A stretch of 64,000 nucleotides of DNA, taken from Balamuthia mandrillaris. Lineage: Eukaryota; Discosea; Longamoebia; Balamuthiidae. The notes under the pieces are model-generated. The model saw only the letters and a program-made list of their open reading frames with translations. It made no database searches and had not been told where the DNA came from. The stretch covers positions 1-64,000 of the forward strand of contig JAVKOQ010000114.1 of the NCBI GenBank assembly GCA_031835245.1. Reading direction: 5' to 3'. Each line of letters starts with the position of its first letter. Position 1 is the stretch's first letter. Positions 34,081 to 47,604 of the stretch are shown here, one piece after another. A program made the position numbers and the translations under genes.

Positions 34081-36646
34081 TCAACCCCGATGGTGCAGAT
34101 GGTGATAAGTTTGATGTTGCTGGTGTTGTTCCTCAGCAGCGAATGGAGCGAAGAGATTGTTTGTCATCTCTTGAAAAGCAACTTCCTCCTGTGACCTTGT
34201 ATGGAGGGACTGAGCTCGGCGTCGAGGGATCGTCGTTGAAGACTCGCCCAACGGTGAGGGGGGCATGCATGACGTGGCAGAAGCTGCAGCTGTGGCAGGT
34301 GCTGGATGCAACGACCCTGAGTCTAAGCTGTTGCTCCTCCCTCGTTCGTGCCGCATATCGGTCAGCAAGGAATCAGCAAAACTGGTTTTAAAAAAGATTA
34401 GAACAAGGTTAAAGAAAACACAACACAGTAAAAACAAAATGAAAGGTAGAAAAGAAAGCAAGAAAGATTGAAGAAGAACTAGAAGGAACCTGCGCTCTGT
34501 TTCGTTGAAACCAAGCTGATCGGCACTTCCATCATTGCTGCAAAACGAGTCCATTTCGGTGGTGTTGAGGTATTGGCTGAGCGTTTCCATATCAGAAACG
34601 GCGTGAGGATCAAAGTTAGAGGAAGAAACAGAAGAAGGAGCAGAGGTCTCTGTTGATCCCACCGTTGTTGGTGGCGAGCTGTAATGAGAATAGTGTGCAG
34701 AACCAGCAACTGAAGAAGGAGAAGAAGGTTGTTGTTGATAGGGATTACAAGCTGTATTAGGATGTGGTTGGGGTTGATGTTGTTGTTGGTACTGAAGATG
34801 AGGGTACGGATGAGGGGAATGACGGTGTTGTTGTTGAAGTTGATCCGGTGAATGAAAGTGATGTTGAAGTTGAGGATGAGGATAAGAAGGATGATGATAA
34901 GGAGGCGCCGCCATCATATCATCGCCAATGTTGTTATTAATAGATGGTGATGTTGTTGGTGTGGCAAAACGACTTTGCATTTGTCCAAGAAATTGGTGTG
35001 TGACAGCAGAGGTAGGACTATTCATGAATGGAGGGTGATGATTCGACCATCCGCGAGGGTCGCTGTTGCTTCTCCTTCTTGTGCCTAGTTCTTGACTCAC
35101 CAGATGAGTAAATGGTCTAAGTTTGCTTTGTCTCTCGTTACCATTGTTGAAAATATTGTTGATGCCATTGTTGTTGTTGTTACTGTTGCGATTTGTTTGT
35201 TGCTGAAGATGATCTGGTGTCATCAAATGAAATTCAGGTTGGGAAAGGGTACGTGGAGATTTCGCAAGAGCAGAGGAACGAGAGGTCCGAGGAGAACGAG
35301 AAGCCCGCGGAGAAGAGGATCTTGGAGAAAGGGTCAACACAGAAGAGCCAGTAGAAGAAGATGACGACGAAGAAATAGAATGTGGAGGATCGCCGATGGG
35401 AGGAGAATGAGGAGGAGGCGGAGAACGGTTTGAAGAAATGGTTGTTGAGGGAGAGGAAGGGCGTTGTGGTAATTGTTGCTGATCTACAAGATGAAGTTGA
35501 TTTTGCAGTTGATAAGGTAGATGATGATAGTAATGTTGTTGGTTTGCTACAAATTGAGGAGAAGAAATTTGGGAGTAAGCGGACTCGCTGGAAGAATACA
35601 TGGAAGGAGAAGGCATAGGGGATGACAATGGAGAGGAAGAAGGAGAGCCGGATGCAGTCGTCAACGGAGAAGATACTGGCGAGAATATTTGATTTGACAT
35701 AAACATCATAGCACTACTGGAGTCGTTGTAATGAAGAGGAACACCTCCTTGTCTTTCCAACAGGGTGTCGCTATCGCTGCTGCTTCTTTTTCTGTTTCGC
35801 AATTGCGCTTGTTGAAAGTTGTGAGCGAGAGAAGCTCCAAAAGGTGCGCCTGGAACATGAGTAACTCCGGAAGGGGAAGGAGAGGGAGAAGAAGACGAAC
35901 TAGGAGAGGCAGGAGAAGCAGGCAGAGGAAAGCGTGAAAGCGGTTGAGATCGACTTCGAGGAAGAGAAGAGGAAAAGGAAGCCATCGCCGAGGGAGGTAT
36001 TGAAGAAGCGGGAGAAGAAGAACCTGGTGACGACGGAATGTTTTGTTGATTATGTAGGGCGGCAGAATAAGCGGGAGAAGGAGACAGGTAAGTGGTGTTT
36101 GTGGAGGAGTCATGATGAGTGTGTTGTGGTGGAGCGCCCCAACTTTGGCTTCTTCTTCGAGTGGCACCAATGCCCTAAGCGTTTTCAAGGTAAAAAGAAT
36201 ATTTGTTTCAGTGAGAAGGAAAGGGAAAAACAACTTGCAGAAGGAAGAACAACAAGAAAAAGGAAAATAAAACAAAGAAAAGAGAGAAGAGAAAAAGTAA
36301 AGAATAAGTGCCTCTTCTTCAAAAATATTGGGTGACCGCCGAGAAAGAGCGTTACTTTCCATGGGCAGAATAGGAACAACTGAACTGGAATTTGATGCAG
36401 CCGACGCAGAAGAAGCAGAAGGATGTTTGCTCCTACTGTTGTTGTAATTGCTATGAACGTGATTGTTGTCGGTGTCTTCGCATTTAGTTTCCATTTCGTA
36501 ACATAAAACGGCTTCTATCCATGCAAACAAGAGACGGAACTGTTTGATAGTTGTAGCGTCGTTTAGGATCAATTCGGCCATCAGCTGAGAAAAGAAATGA
36601 GACCTGTTTGAAATTAGTTTTTTTTTTTTGTTAGGGTGAATGCCTC

Positions 36647-36690
<44 letters not shown>

Positions 36691-38667
36691 TTGTAAGATG
36701 AGTTGATGAAAACTGTTATAAACAAGACTGCTCTCTTGTTTAGTAAGTTGTCTATTTTTTCTCGCCGAATCGGAAGACGAAGTGGTTTGGGAAGACTTGG
36801 AATGGTTGGTATTGATGTTATTGTCGTAAGTAGCGCCATCATTTGACGAGAAAAAGCCGAAACAGGTATCAACGAGATCTTTCAACCACTTCGTCCAGTA
36901 GCTAATGTTTGCTGCGGTAGAAGGTTCCTCGCAACAAAGAAGTTTCGTTATCTCAGCTACCAGTTGATGAGGCAATAGGTAGAAGGGACGGGGCAACTGC
37001 GCTTTCTTTCTTCTATTCTTCCTGCTCTTTCGTGTTGTATTTTTTGTTGTCATTTTTCCATTTCCATTTCCATTCGAACCGGTTGCAACAGAACCTACTT
37101 CCATTCGTTCTGATTGTTGTTGTTGTTGCTGTTGTTGTTGCTTATCTCCTTCCTCTTCCAACTCTTCCTCCTCCTCCTCCTCCTCCTCCATTCTCCTTGA
37201 CTCTTCCTCATTCGTCATTGATGAGTTGATATTATTGTTCATGTATTCCGTGCCTTCCTCCATTCCTTCCGAAGATGGAGAAGACGATGAAGAGGAGATT
37301 AACGATGTTCCATTAATAACAAGTGAAGCGTTTCCTGTGTGAACACCCAAAAAAAGTTAAAGAACAACAAAGAGCAAAACAGGAGGAGAAATAGAACAGC
37401 AACAATACCAATTCCGCTAGAAAAATAAGGCATTTGCATGATTAAGAACTGTACATCTAGATTTTGCCAGTCTTGGAGCATTCTCATTGTGCAGTGAGGA
37501 GCTTGTTGGACCTCTCCGTGGTGGCCACGCTGCTGCGTGCTCATTATTTCGTGTTGTAACTTGGCGCCCAAATAGCTAATCATACCCCGTTTATGCAACT
37601 TTACACAAAACAATTTGACGGCTATTTAATGTGAGTTTGTTTTCGTTTCCATTTAGTGTTTGTTTCAACCATGAAAGATAGAGAAGCAAAGAAGAAGAGA
37701 GAAATCAGCATGAAGAAAGAATACCTGCGAGTCGAGCTTCGGCCAACTCTATTGGTACTGAAAAGCTACTTGCTTTATTGAGCCATACCGGGAGTAATCG
37801 GGAAATGTCGATGATGAGAGTGGATGTGGCCGTGGTTATAAATTGAAACGGATCACGAATGAGTAAGTTCAGTAGCTCCTGAAGAGGCAGATGAGACAAG
37901 GAGAAGTGAGAAAAGTAGTTCAGAGACAAAGGATAAAACGAGCAGTAGGAAAGAACCTTGTAAACCATGTTATCAATGTCGATTATCTGACTTATGACAG
38001 ACTCATTCTGAAAGAGGGTCAAGAAGCGGTTGGCGTTGGGCCAAAAGTCAAAGATGGCGTCGTGAATGGCGTCCAGCTGCAGGTTGGCAACGGCTTCAAA
38101 GATATTTTGGTAGTGCACTTGATACATTACAGAGAAACGAACGGCCTCCTCTCTCAACTGAGACGGGATACCTGTTATGTTCAGGCTAAAATCGGGGCAA
38201 GATGTATGTACGACGGAAGAAGCAGAGGAAGAAGAGGAAGAAGGAGATGAGGAGCGAGTTGCATGACTACTGTCAAGCATGTCAGTAGTAGCAGGAGAAG
38301 GAGAAGCGGTGGCAGAAGAAGCCGATGAGGAAGGAGGAGCGAGATCGGATAAAGTCGGCGGCGGTCTATCTCGAGTAATCTTTTCTACATTATAGGCAGG
38401 TGAAGAAGAAGAAAAGTAGGCCGAGGTTGAAGAAGAAGGAGTGGAGACCGGAGAAGGCGTCCCGTGTTGTTGGTGTTGGTAGTGCCGATGTTGTTGTTGA
38501 TGTGAATGAGACCAACCATGTTGCGACGGTGGCGCTACCCCTCCTTGCTGTGCTTCTGAGTGCAGGACAAATGGGTTGGTGGTAGTGGTAGTAGTGGTAG
38601 TAGTGGCGGTAGTCGTCGTGGTTGCCGTCGTCCCGAAATGGCCGCCGTAGGCTTCGTGATGCTCCAT
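34081..38667 (-). CDS. RFX dimerisation-region protein lacking a DNA-binding domain
   Basis: Seven exons (38667-37957, 37878-37725, 37621-37409, 37334-36689, 36603-36312, 36174-34490, 34381-34081) close in frame to 1333 residues. The first 180 residues are Thr-, His/Gln- and Ser-rich. Residues about 190-400 match the RFX extended dimerisation region: VMYQVHYQNIFEAVANLQ, FDFWPNANRFLTLF, IDNMVYKELLNLLIRDPF, LLPVWLNKA and WQNLDVQFLIMQ. The RFX C-terminal block LILQWSHFFSQLMAELI follows at the exon 4/5 join. The last 650 residues are Ser/Pro/His/Gln-rich. The fifth intron has a GC donor (GAG/GCACTT), and both sides are phase 0. No winged helix is present; an RFX DBD lies in the neighbour at 28-30 kb. 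Confidence 0.8.
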
Positions 38668-39199
38668 TATTTTTCCCCCTCCTCCCCTCGATCTATTTTC
38701 TTTCCCCTCCCCTCTAATCTTTTGGGAGAGAAGATTGCACCACTATTGCAAAACAAATCGGATCAAAAAAAAAAAACGTAAAAAAAAAAAAAGGTAGCAA
38801 CAATCGACGAAATACAAAAAAACAACAACAAACCTTGCAGGCACTACTACTTGAAAGAGAGAGCAAACAGGAGGCGTTGGGCCAAAACCAAAAAAAAAAA
38901 AAAAAACAACAGAGAGAGAAGACAAAGACGTGAACAGAGGAGAAGGCGAGAGAACCAACAAGCACCGAAAAAAAAAAAATTGAATCGTTTGGGAGCCCCT
39001 TCGGCTCCTTCCTCTCTCTCTCTCTCTTCTCTTCTCTCTTCTCTTTTCGTTTTTTTTTGGGTTTTTTCTGCTGCAGATTTTCCTTTTTAGGGTGTCTTCA
39101 TAAAATAATATAATGGGAGGACTGGAGCAAGGACACGAGATCACGCTTGCCAAAAACCTGGATGGACAAGAGATAGGGCAACACGTAACGCACGCACAA
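38668..39199. other. Promoter region of the RFX-dimerisation gene
   Basis: A-tracts with CGTAAAA and GGTAGC motifs near 38775-38797, then a CT array at 39010-39028. No gene is seen. Confidence 0.4.
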
Positions 39200-40060
39200 G
39201 GAGTAAGTGATCCAAGGAGTAAGTGGGCAGCATAAAGCTCCGAGCTGACAATGGTGGTGGCAGTGTTGAGGGTTTTCGCTCACCGGGGTGGCGCCAGGCG
39301 TGGCCAAGTTGTTGGACACGTTGGCCCTCATCAGCTTCTTCCGCTTCTTGCGGATAAAGTAGGCGGCTGCTGCCGCTCCGAGACCAAGCCAGCGACACCC
39401 CCTAGCACACTGCCAGCGATAACTGTTGGGTGTTTCGGGTTGGATCGTATTAGAGTTGTTCAACAACAACAAAGAAAGAAGACCATACCGCCATCAGAAG
39501 TTCCGCCACCACTATCCGCTTGTTCCACGCAGGAGCAGGTGCTTTCTTGAAACACCAATCCACTCGTACCGGCTTCCTCCTCTTCCACCGTAGGACCTCC
39601 CTCTCCATCTGCTGGCACCACAGCACAAGCCTCTGCGCTCAATCCACACATACACATGCACTCTCCATCGCCATCGACTACTAGTTCTTATCCTCCTCTT
39701 TGCAGTTTTCGTCCATCAGAAAGAGTCGGGGTGCTTCTTCCAGTCAGCGTTGCCTCCCTTCTGTTGGCGCAAATCTCATCCGTCAGAGGGCAGGAGCACT
39801 CGCACTGCTGGTTGGCAACGGCATCAGGACCCAGCGTATGGCAATCTAAGCCACCCTCGCAACCACACTCTCCATTGGTTCCTCCTCCAGGCAGCATTGT
39901 TGCCGTTGTCCTTGGCGCAGATGTCATAAGTCAAGGGGCAGAAACAGCCGCAGACTGCAGGGTCGGTTCTGCATTTGGGTGCGACACGTAGCGTCAGTTA
40001 TCAGACATTCGCACTCGCAGCGGTTCGACTTCTTGCCCCAGTTGTTCTAGCAGCCAGACG
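39200..40060 (-). pseudogene. Decayed partial copy of the Cys-repeat membrane protein
   Basis: Read on the minus strand, pieces of the adjacent 935-residue gene appear in the same order: CECECLITDATC, CECSCPLTDEIC, CMCGLSAEACA, FQESTCSCVEQ, a transmembrane segment with LGLGAAAAAYFIRKKRKK, and a tail with ATTIVSSELYAA. The pieces lie in more than one frame and have no start. It corresponds to roughly the last 250 residues of the intact gene, so it is a truncated tandem duplicate, or less likely the last exons of a live gene with a distant 5' end. Confidence 0.75.
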
Positions 40061-40426
40061 TGTTTGAGGCTCTCTGTGGCGTGTTTTTGGTGGTTTTTGC
40101 GGTTGGAGTTTTGTTCCATGTTTTTCGTTCAACGAAACGAAACTCCCCACCATCTAAGGAGAGGCTTTCCTTTATCGGGCTCAGTCACCGCAAATCCTTC
40201 GTTCCTTGTCTCTCAATGTCGTTTATCAGAGTCGAGAGAAGGGAAGAGAATGATGACGAGAAGAGAGCTAAGAAGAGACGAGAGGGGTTGAGAGAACGAC
40301 AAAGGGAAAGAAACGAAAAGGACAAAGAGAAGAGAAGCTGCTTGAATAAATTATAAAGCAAAACAAATACAACAAACTAACTCATCAAGAAAAGAGACAA
40401 AGGGAAGAGAGAATAAAGCACCTGTC
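40061..40426. other. Spacer between the decayed and intact Cys-repeat genes
   Basis: Purine-rich, with no recognisable gene; it includes the 3' end of the intact copy. Confidence 0.4.
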
Positions 40427-43400
40427 TTACTGGGCAGCATACAGCTCGGAGCTGACAATGGTGGTGGCCGGATTGAAGATTGGATTCTCGACCACTGCGT
40501 TTGAGGCAGGGGTGGCCAAAGAGCCGGCCACCACCTTGGACCTCATGGCCTTTCTCTTCTTGCGAACAAAGTAGGAGACTGCAGCTGCGCCCAAGCCAAG
40601 CGCCGCCACACCAGCAATGCTGCCTAACACACCACCGACGATTTCTTTTGTACCAAGTTAAAAAAATGTGAGGTAAGGAAGGTGTTGGAAAGAACAGAAG
40701 CAAAAAAGGGGCAGGACAGACACGGAAAGGAAAAGGGGATACGAGACGTACCACCGTCAGTTATGCCACCGCCGCCATCCGATTGTTCAATGCAAGAGCA
40801 GGTGCTCTCTTGGAATACGAATCCACTCGTACTAACTTCCTCCCTGTCAGAGTCCACCTCCTCTTCCTCCTCATCTGACGAAGTTACACCAAGCGCTGCG
40901 CAAGCTTCAGCACTCAAACCACACTTGCAACGGCACTCCGTTTCTTTATCCACCACAAAGTTCTCCTGCACTTCCTGGCAAACTTCATCTGTAAGCAGGA
41001 AGCAGTCGCAAGTGCAACTATCCGGATTCAGGCGATACCCTTCGGCGCAGCTCTCCTCCGTCAAGGTACACTGACACTCACAAGAGTCGGGTTGTTTCTT
41101 CCAGTTGGTGTTGTCTCCCTTGCTTTCCGCGCAGAGAGCGTCAGTCAGAGGGCATTCACATTCACACTCCCGGTTGAGGACGGCATCTGGACCTATCCTC
41201 GTTTGGCACTCCGCGGTGGTGAGTTCACATCCACACTCACACTTGTCAGAGACTTTGCCAAAATCAGGACCGTATTCCGTTTGGCACCATGCATCGTCGG
41301 GGATGGGGCAGGTGCACGAACACGAAGAGCTGCTGAAGATAGACTCGCTGCCAAAGCGCTCGTGGCAGAATGCCTCGTTTATAGAACACTCGCAGCCGCA
41401 GTTGCCGTTGGCTTTCTTCTTCCAATATGCGTTGTTGCCGTTGTCCTGAGCGCACTTGGCATCCGTCAAGGGGCACTCGCACTTGCAGGTGTTACTGTTG
41501 GCTTTAGCATACCCCCCACCGAGTCGTGTAACGCAGTCCGCATCCCTAAGCTTGCACTCGCAGGCACAAGCGCCTGATGCTGAAACCGGACCCATGTCAT
41601 TGTTGCTGTAGGTGGATTGGCACCATCCGCTTGTGAGAGGACATTTACAGGAGCAAGAAGCGGCGTCGAAGGTTGCTTCTGCTGTGTTGGCACTACCCTT
41701 ACAGATTGATTCAGTCAAAGTACATTGACAGCCACAGTCCCCATTGGTCTTCTTCTTCCACCATGTGTTGCCGCTTTTGTCCTCCGCGCACTTTGCATCC
41801 GTTAACGGGCAGTAACAGTTGCAGACTTCGGGCTTAGTGTCGGCCTTGGCATAAGGTCCTTTCAATTGAGTCTGACATTTCGCATCGTTGATCTTGCACT
41901 CGCAGGCACAGCTTGTATCGCTCTTGCCCCAGTTCGTGGTAAACTTATCCTTGCACCATTGACCTGAGGTGATGGGACAATCACAGCTACAGGAACCATC
42001 CGCCTTGAACATGGACTCCACTCCGTTGAGGTTACGACAATGCTGGTCCGTGAGGGTGCATCTACAGTCACAGCTGCCAGGGGTCTTCTCGTACCAAGGG
42101 CTCAGCTTCTGATTTACGCAGTCTTGGTTGGAACCTATCGGGCAGGAGCAGGAGCAACTGGTTGGGTTGAACACGGCGTTCGGTCCCAGTTGGCTTTGGC
42201 ACTGAGCGGTGGAGAGGCCGCACTCGCAGCCGCAGGAGCCGTCCTTCTTCTTGATGAAGTTGGGGTTGTTCCCGTTTTGTGTGGCACATGCTTGGTTATT
42301 ACTGAGTGGGCAGTAGCAGGAGCAGTCGTTCTTTTTGTTCAAAAAAACAATAAGTTTCTTCTTCGGTTTTCTCAAAGTGACAAACAGCCGAGCGAGGAAG
42401 AATTAAATGAACCAGCATGAGAGGCTCAAACAAAGAGAGGAAAAGTACCTGATTGAAATTAGGCAGGGCAGCAGTGCAGGAGGAGGCGTCCAATATACAT
42501 TGACAGAGGCAACTTCCACTGTTGACGACAGGCCGCTTACCCGATGGACACGTCACTCCCAAGCAAGGATCCCTCGGACCAGGACACTCTGGCGGGCTTA
42601 AGTGTATGTTGCCAGCCTGCAAGTGTACCGACTCGTCTGTTGTACAAAAGTTGTCGGTAAAAAAGTTTCTCTCTCGTGAGGGGCTGGTCCTCCACAAGTT
42701 CCTGTTGTACAGAGCGTCTATGCAACCAGAGAAGATGGTGATCCTGTTGTTGGAAGCAGCACCCGCGTTGCTGCATCCACTCGTTCCCAACTCGCACTTG
42801 TCCTTCAACAGGAGGAAGGTGCCGATGACCACAGGGTTCTTAGGACTGCAACATTTGCCATGGGAAGATTGATCCTTGCAGCCCCATTGTGAGACCAACG
42901 TCTCTCCCACCCACATGGCCTCTCGGCCGGAGCAGTCGTTGTCCGTGCTGCACATTCTGTTGTTGTTGCCGACGTAGTTGTCTGCATCCCTCACCATCAA
43001 CGCTTTGTTGCCGTTGAGGTTGTAGTCCGTGGCTTTGAGGTTGTAGTTGTACTTGAGAGGGAAGCCGTACGTTCCTTTGGTACATTCGTTCTGGACGGTG
43101 ACGAACATGGTCTCGTCTCGTTGGTCTGTGCAGCTCTCTGAGTTGAAGTGGTCCTCGATTTGGTACCATCCTGTCTGCTTCACTCCTGTTATCAACCTGC
43201 GTGACCAAAAGAATAATATGTACTTTACGATAAAGCAAAAACAAAAGGCAACCACCAGAAAGTGTTATATAACATAAACAAAATAACAAAAACATACGCT
43301 GTGCTGGGTTCCCCAGCCCTCCATGTTTCAAACTCTTTGCCCTGATAGGGTGTATAACTACCCGAGGTCCTATGAATTTTGAGTTGTGCATTGGTTATAA

Positions 43401-43634
43401 CCGGTGCTCCACAAGCAACCTTATTATAGTTTTGGAAAGATTGAGAGGTCAAAAACTTGTTTATACGGCCGTATAAAAGGAGCGGAGGGTTACCGCACAC
43501 TGGCCGGTGGTGTAAACTATTTCAGAGGGCTCTCGAGCCGCAGGCTCAGAGCCGATGGTTGCGGTAGTCGTCCAAAACAAACGCAACACCAACAAACTCA
43601 GGAGCAGGAGGGGCGGTCTTTGTGAGGATTTCAT
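40427..43634 (-). CDS. Type I membrane protein with 19 CxCxC repeats
   Basis: Exons 43634-43494, 43419-43298, 43196-42449, 42330-40752 and 40644-40427 close in frame to 935 residues. A signal peptide (Arg/Pro, then LLLLSLLVLRLF) is followed by an unrecognised Cys-bearing N-terminal domain of about 290 residues. Next come 19 tandem modules of about 28 residues with the pattern CxCxC, two residues, Leu/Ile, about six residues, Cys (for example CECECPLTDALC), an acidic stalk, a Gly/Ala-rich transmembrane helix and RKKRK with a short tail. All modules should be disulfide-bonded. It is probably a surface receptor or adhesin-like protein; the ligand is unknown. A decayed copy follows downstream. 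Confidence 0.82.
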
Positions 43635-43967
43635 AGCAGGACTTTGGTATGTTTAGCAAATACAGTTGAAAAAACAAAATAGAAAGTTCTGCTGACCTTT
43701 TTCAGGTTTCGCATCCTTATTGCCGCTGGTGAAACGACGCTTGGCCGAATTACCTCGTAAGGAGACCAAGTTTTCTCATAAACCTATTAGAATGCAATAT
43801 TGGCAGAGCATAATACGCTAACAATGACCTCGATTTCTTGCTTATACACTCAACCTGTTATTTAACAAAAACATATTAGGCTATCTTGACTGTAACGACA
43901 ACCTATTAGGAAAATCTCCGGTTAGTATCCAAACAAAAAAAAGAACGAAAGAAAAAGAAAGAAAGTA
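43635..43967. promoter_or_regulatory. Bidirectional promoter region
   Basis: 333 bases between the divergent starts of the Cys-repeat gene and the hypothetical gene at 43968. ACCTATTAG occurs twice (near 43782 and 43901) and AACCTGTTA once. There is no clear TATA box and no gene. Confidence 0.35.
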
Positions 43968-44606
43968 ATGGATAAAAGGGTGCAACAGTTTCACACCGAT
44001 GCGCTCAAAGGAAAGCACGCCAAGACACCAAAGGAAATAGCCACGCTGCGACGGTTTCTCTTCAAGAACCAAAACCACCGCTTTGGCGAGAACGAGAAGA
44101 CTCGTCTATTCAGCGCCGTTCAAACCTATTACAGCATGTATCAGTCCTCTTCTGCTCCTTCTGCGGCGGCAAAGAAAGAAGACAGCGGGGGTGAGAATCC
44201 TGTTGTAGGACTGTTGGAGGACGCACTGAAGATGCCCTTCACCGTGTTTAGCACCAAACACAAAAAGACCATGCTCAAATGGTACACCGAACTAACGGGA
44301 AAGCAATTGAGCATCGAGGATGATGAAGGAGAGTCAGTCCTCTCTTCTTCCTCTGCCGCTTCTTTCACAGAGGTAAAGTGGTACCTGTTGTTGAACATCG
44401 ACGAAGCTGCGGAGGACTTGCTGACGTTGATGGATGAGGAAGACGAAAGCGTGGTGCGGGAGAACCTGCGGTTGAGCTGTTGTGTTGACCAAGCAATGGG
44501 GGAGCGCATCCGAAGCGCCTTTCAGGAAGGCAAAGAAGTGGTTGTGTCCATCGGTCGAACAGCTTCTTCTGCAGACCGTCTTTTTGACTTTCGAATAGCT
44601 AAATAA
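43968..44606 (+). CDS. Hypothetical intron-free protein, 212 residues
   Basis: ATG to TAA without introns. It is mostly helical, with a basic N-terminus (LRRFLFKNQNHRFG), a central Ser-rich loop, a segment KKTMLKWYTELTGKQL and a C-terminal half with EVKWYLLLNIDEAAEDLL. No signal peptide, TM segment or catalytic motif is evident and I do not recognise it. It converges with the thymine-DNA glycosylase gene, 81 bases between stop codons. Confidence 0.65.
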   Translation: MDKRVQQFHTDALKGKHAKTPKEIATLRRFLFKNQNHRFGENEKTRLFSAVQTYYSMYQSSSAPSAAAKKEDSGGENPVVGLLEDALKMPFTVFSTKHKKTMLKWYTELTGKQLSIEDDEGESVLSSSSAASFTEVKWYLLLNIDEAAEDLLTLMDEEDESVVRENLRLSCCVDQAMGERIRSAFQEGKEVVVSIGRTASSADRLFDFRIAK

Positions 44607-44687
44607 AAGTGATAACAGTAAAGAACGGAGGAGAAAGGAAAAAAAAAAGAATTGCAAGTAAAGAACCTTTAGTAGTGTTTTGCTTTG

Positions 44688-46081
<1,394 letters not shown>

Positions 46082-46565
46082 CTTCTCGTTTAAGAAGAGA
46101 TTCAAACAGTGTACACTTTTTTTTTTGTTAACCATTTTCCTTTCGACATGGATTTTTCCTAGAAAAAATTTTCCCCCCAAAAAAATGAAAATGTTCAAAG
46201 GACAGGAGCAAGGACAGGAGACAAGTGCAAAGACAGGAGAGCTCCGCATAAACCTCTGTCGCGTTTCTTATTGGTGACTGACTCACGCACGAGCCAACCG
46301 CCACGAGGTAGGAAATTGCAAGACAACAGGAATGAGGAGAAGTCGAAGTGACGCAACTTCATGCTTTATAAGCATTTTTTACTCTTTTTTTTTTTTGTTA
46401 ACACATTTCCAAACCAAACAAAACAACCGTTCTGCTTTTCTCTGCCCATAAAGCTGCGGATTACCTGCGACGCAGCTTTTCAAACATAACTCTGCCCCAA
46501 CAAAACCGAACTTCTGCACCTTCGCTCCTCTGTCCCGTTACTTCCCTGACAGCGACCCAACAACA
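46082..46565. promoter_or_regulatory. Bidirectional promoter region
   Basis: 484 bases between the divergent glycosylase and four-TM genes. A TTTATAAG element near 46365 lies about 200 nt before the four-TM gene start and may be its TATA box. No gene is seen. Confidence 0.4.
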
Positions 46566-47289
46566 ATGTCTGGCAAAAACCCTTTTGAGAAAATCGTAAA
46601 GATTGTGCTCATTCTCTCCATGGTACTTCACAACCTTCTTTTTCTCGGTGGTTACTGTTATTTTTTTCTTACATTCTTTTTCGGTGGTGGTTTTAGGTAT
46701 TCAACGTGATCGCCTTTTGTGGGTTGATAGTCTTTGCTGTTCTGGAGAAAGAGGCGTACCACGTCTATGGGAGCATGATGGTAGCTTGCTTCATTGGCGG
46801 CTTGTTGCAAGCCTTCTATTTCTACGCAGCCTCTTCTAGCTCTTTGTCAAAGCAAACTTGGGTCCGTGCATGCCCTCTTCTCTGTTTCTTCATGACATAC
46901 TAACATAATGCCCGATGTTAATTGTTTTTTTTTTTTTCTCAACAGGCGCTGGGTCTGATGATTACCACTATGGTCCTGTCTGTGGTTGGAGCAATCGTTT
47001 ACCTACTTTTCATGCTGGTCATAATGGACTTTATTGATAGCATAACGGATCATGAGAACCTCTTTGTGCGAATCCTGCTATCTGTGACGATGCCTCTTTG
47101 GGGAGTTGCCGTAGTGGTGCAGGTACAGTTAACCAGTCCCTCAGTACTATACCTTTCAAAAAAAAACCCGCATTCTCATTCTGTTGTGGTTCAAACAATC
47201 AGGTTGTGTTGTTGGTTCTTTGGGTGAAGCTGAGGCATTGCACCGCTGAAGGTGGATTCCAAGATGTCGAAGGTGGATCGTTGCAATGA
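46566..47289 (+). CDS. Four-transmembrane small protein
   Basis: Exons 46566-46622, 46697-46861, 46946-47122 and 47203-47289 close in frame to 161 residues. Four hydrophobic helices are visible: IVLILSMVFNVIAFCGLIVF, SMMVACFIGGLLQAFYFY, LMITTMVLSVVGAIVYLL and the pair around LWGVAVVVQVVLLVLW. Loops are short and there are no Cys-based or enzyme motifs. Introns fall between or inside helices at codon boundaries. I do not recognise the family. A MULE transposon starts 131 bases after the stop codon. Confidence 0.7.
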
Positions 47290-47420
47290 GCGAGAAAAGA
47301 CTGCGACCGGTTTGTGTAAATATCTCTCTTTCCAACAAAATAAATCAAGTCGCAGTTCGAACGCAAAGCGCACCTGCATTTGCCATAAAGGAAATACTTC
47401 CTGAAGTAGAAGGGAATCGG

Positions 47421-47500
47421 GTAAACGTCCCACCCCACAACGCTAAAAGTCCCACCCCTTCGGTAAACGTCCCACCCCTCAGGTAATTTACCCACCCTAA
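47421..47500 (+). repeat. Left terminal inverted repeat of the MULE
   Basis: Four tandem units of 20-21 bp, each with CCCACCC (near 47430, 47451, 47471 and 47491) preceded by a GTAAA- or CTAAA-type half. The complement occurs at 51030-51109. Tandem units in TIRs are typical transposase-binding arrays. Confidence 0.8.
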
Positions 47501-47604
47501 TATGTATTTATAACAACCTATTATTTTTGTGCTATTTTGCCACCAAAGCGTGCGCTGGCCATTATTTTAGAGAGTGGAGAAAAGGGATCAGAAAAATCAA
47601 AAAT

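Noticed and set aside
47421-47500. Short tandem units resembling a CRISPR-like array
   Set aside because: Spacing is too short, the host is eukaryotic, and the inverted counterpart at 51030-51109 plus the transposase identify it as a transposon end.
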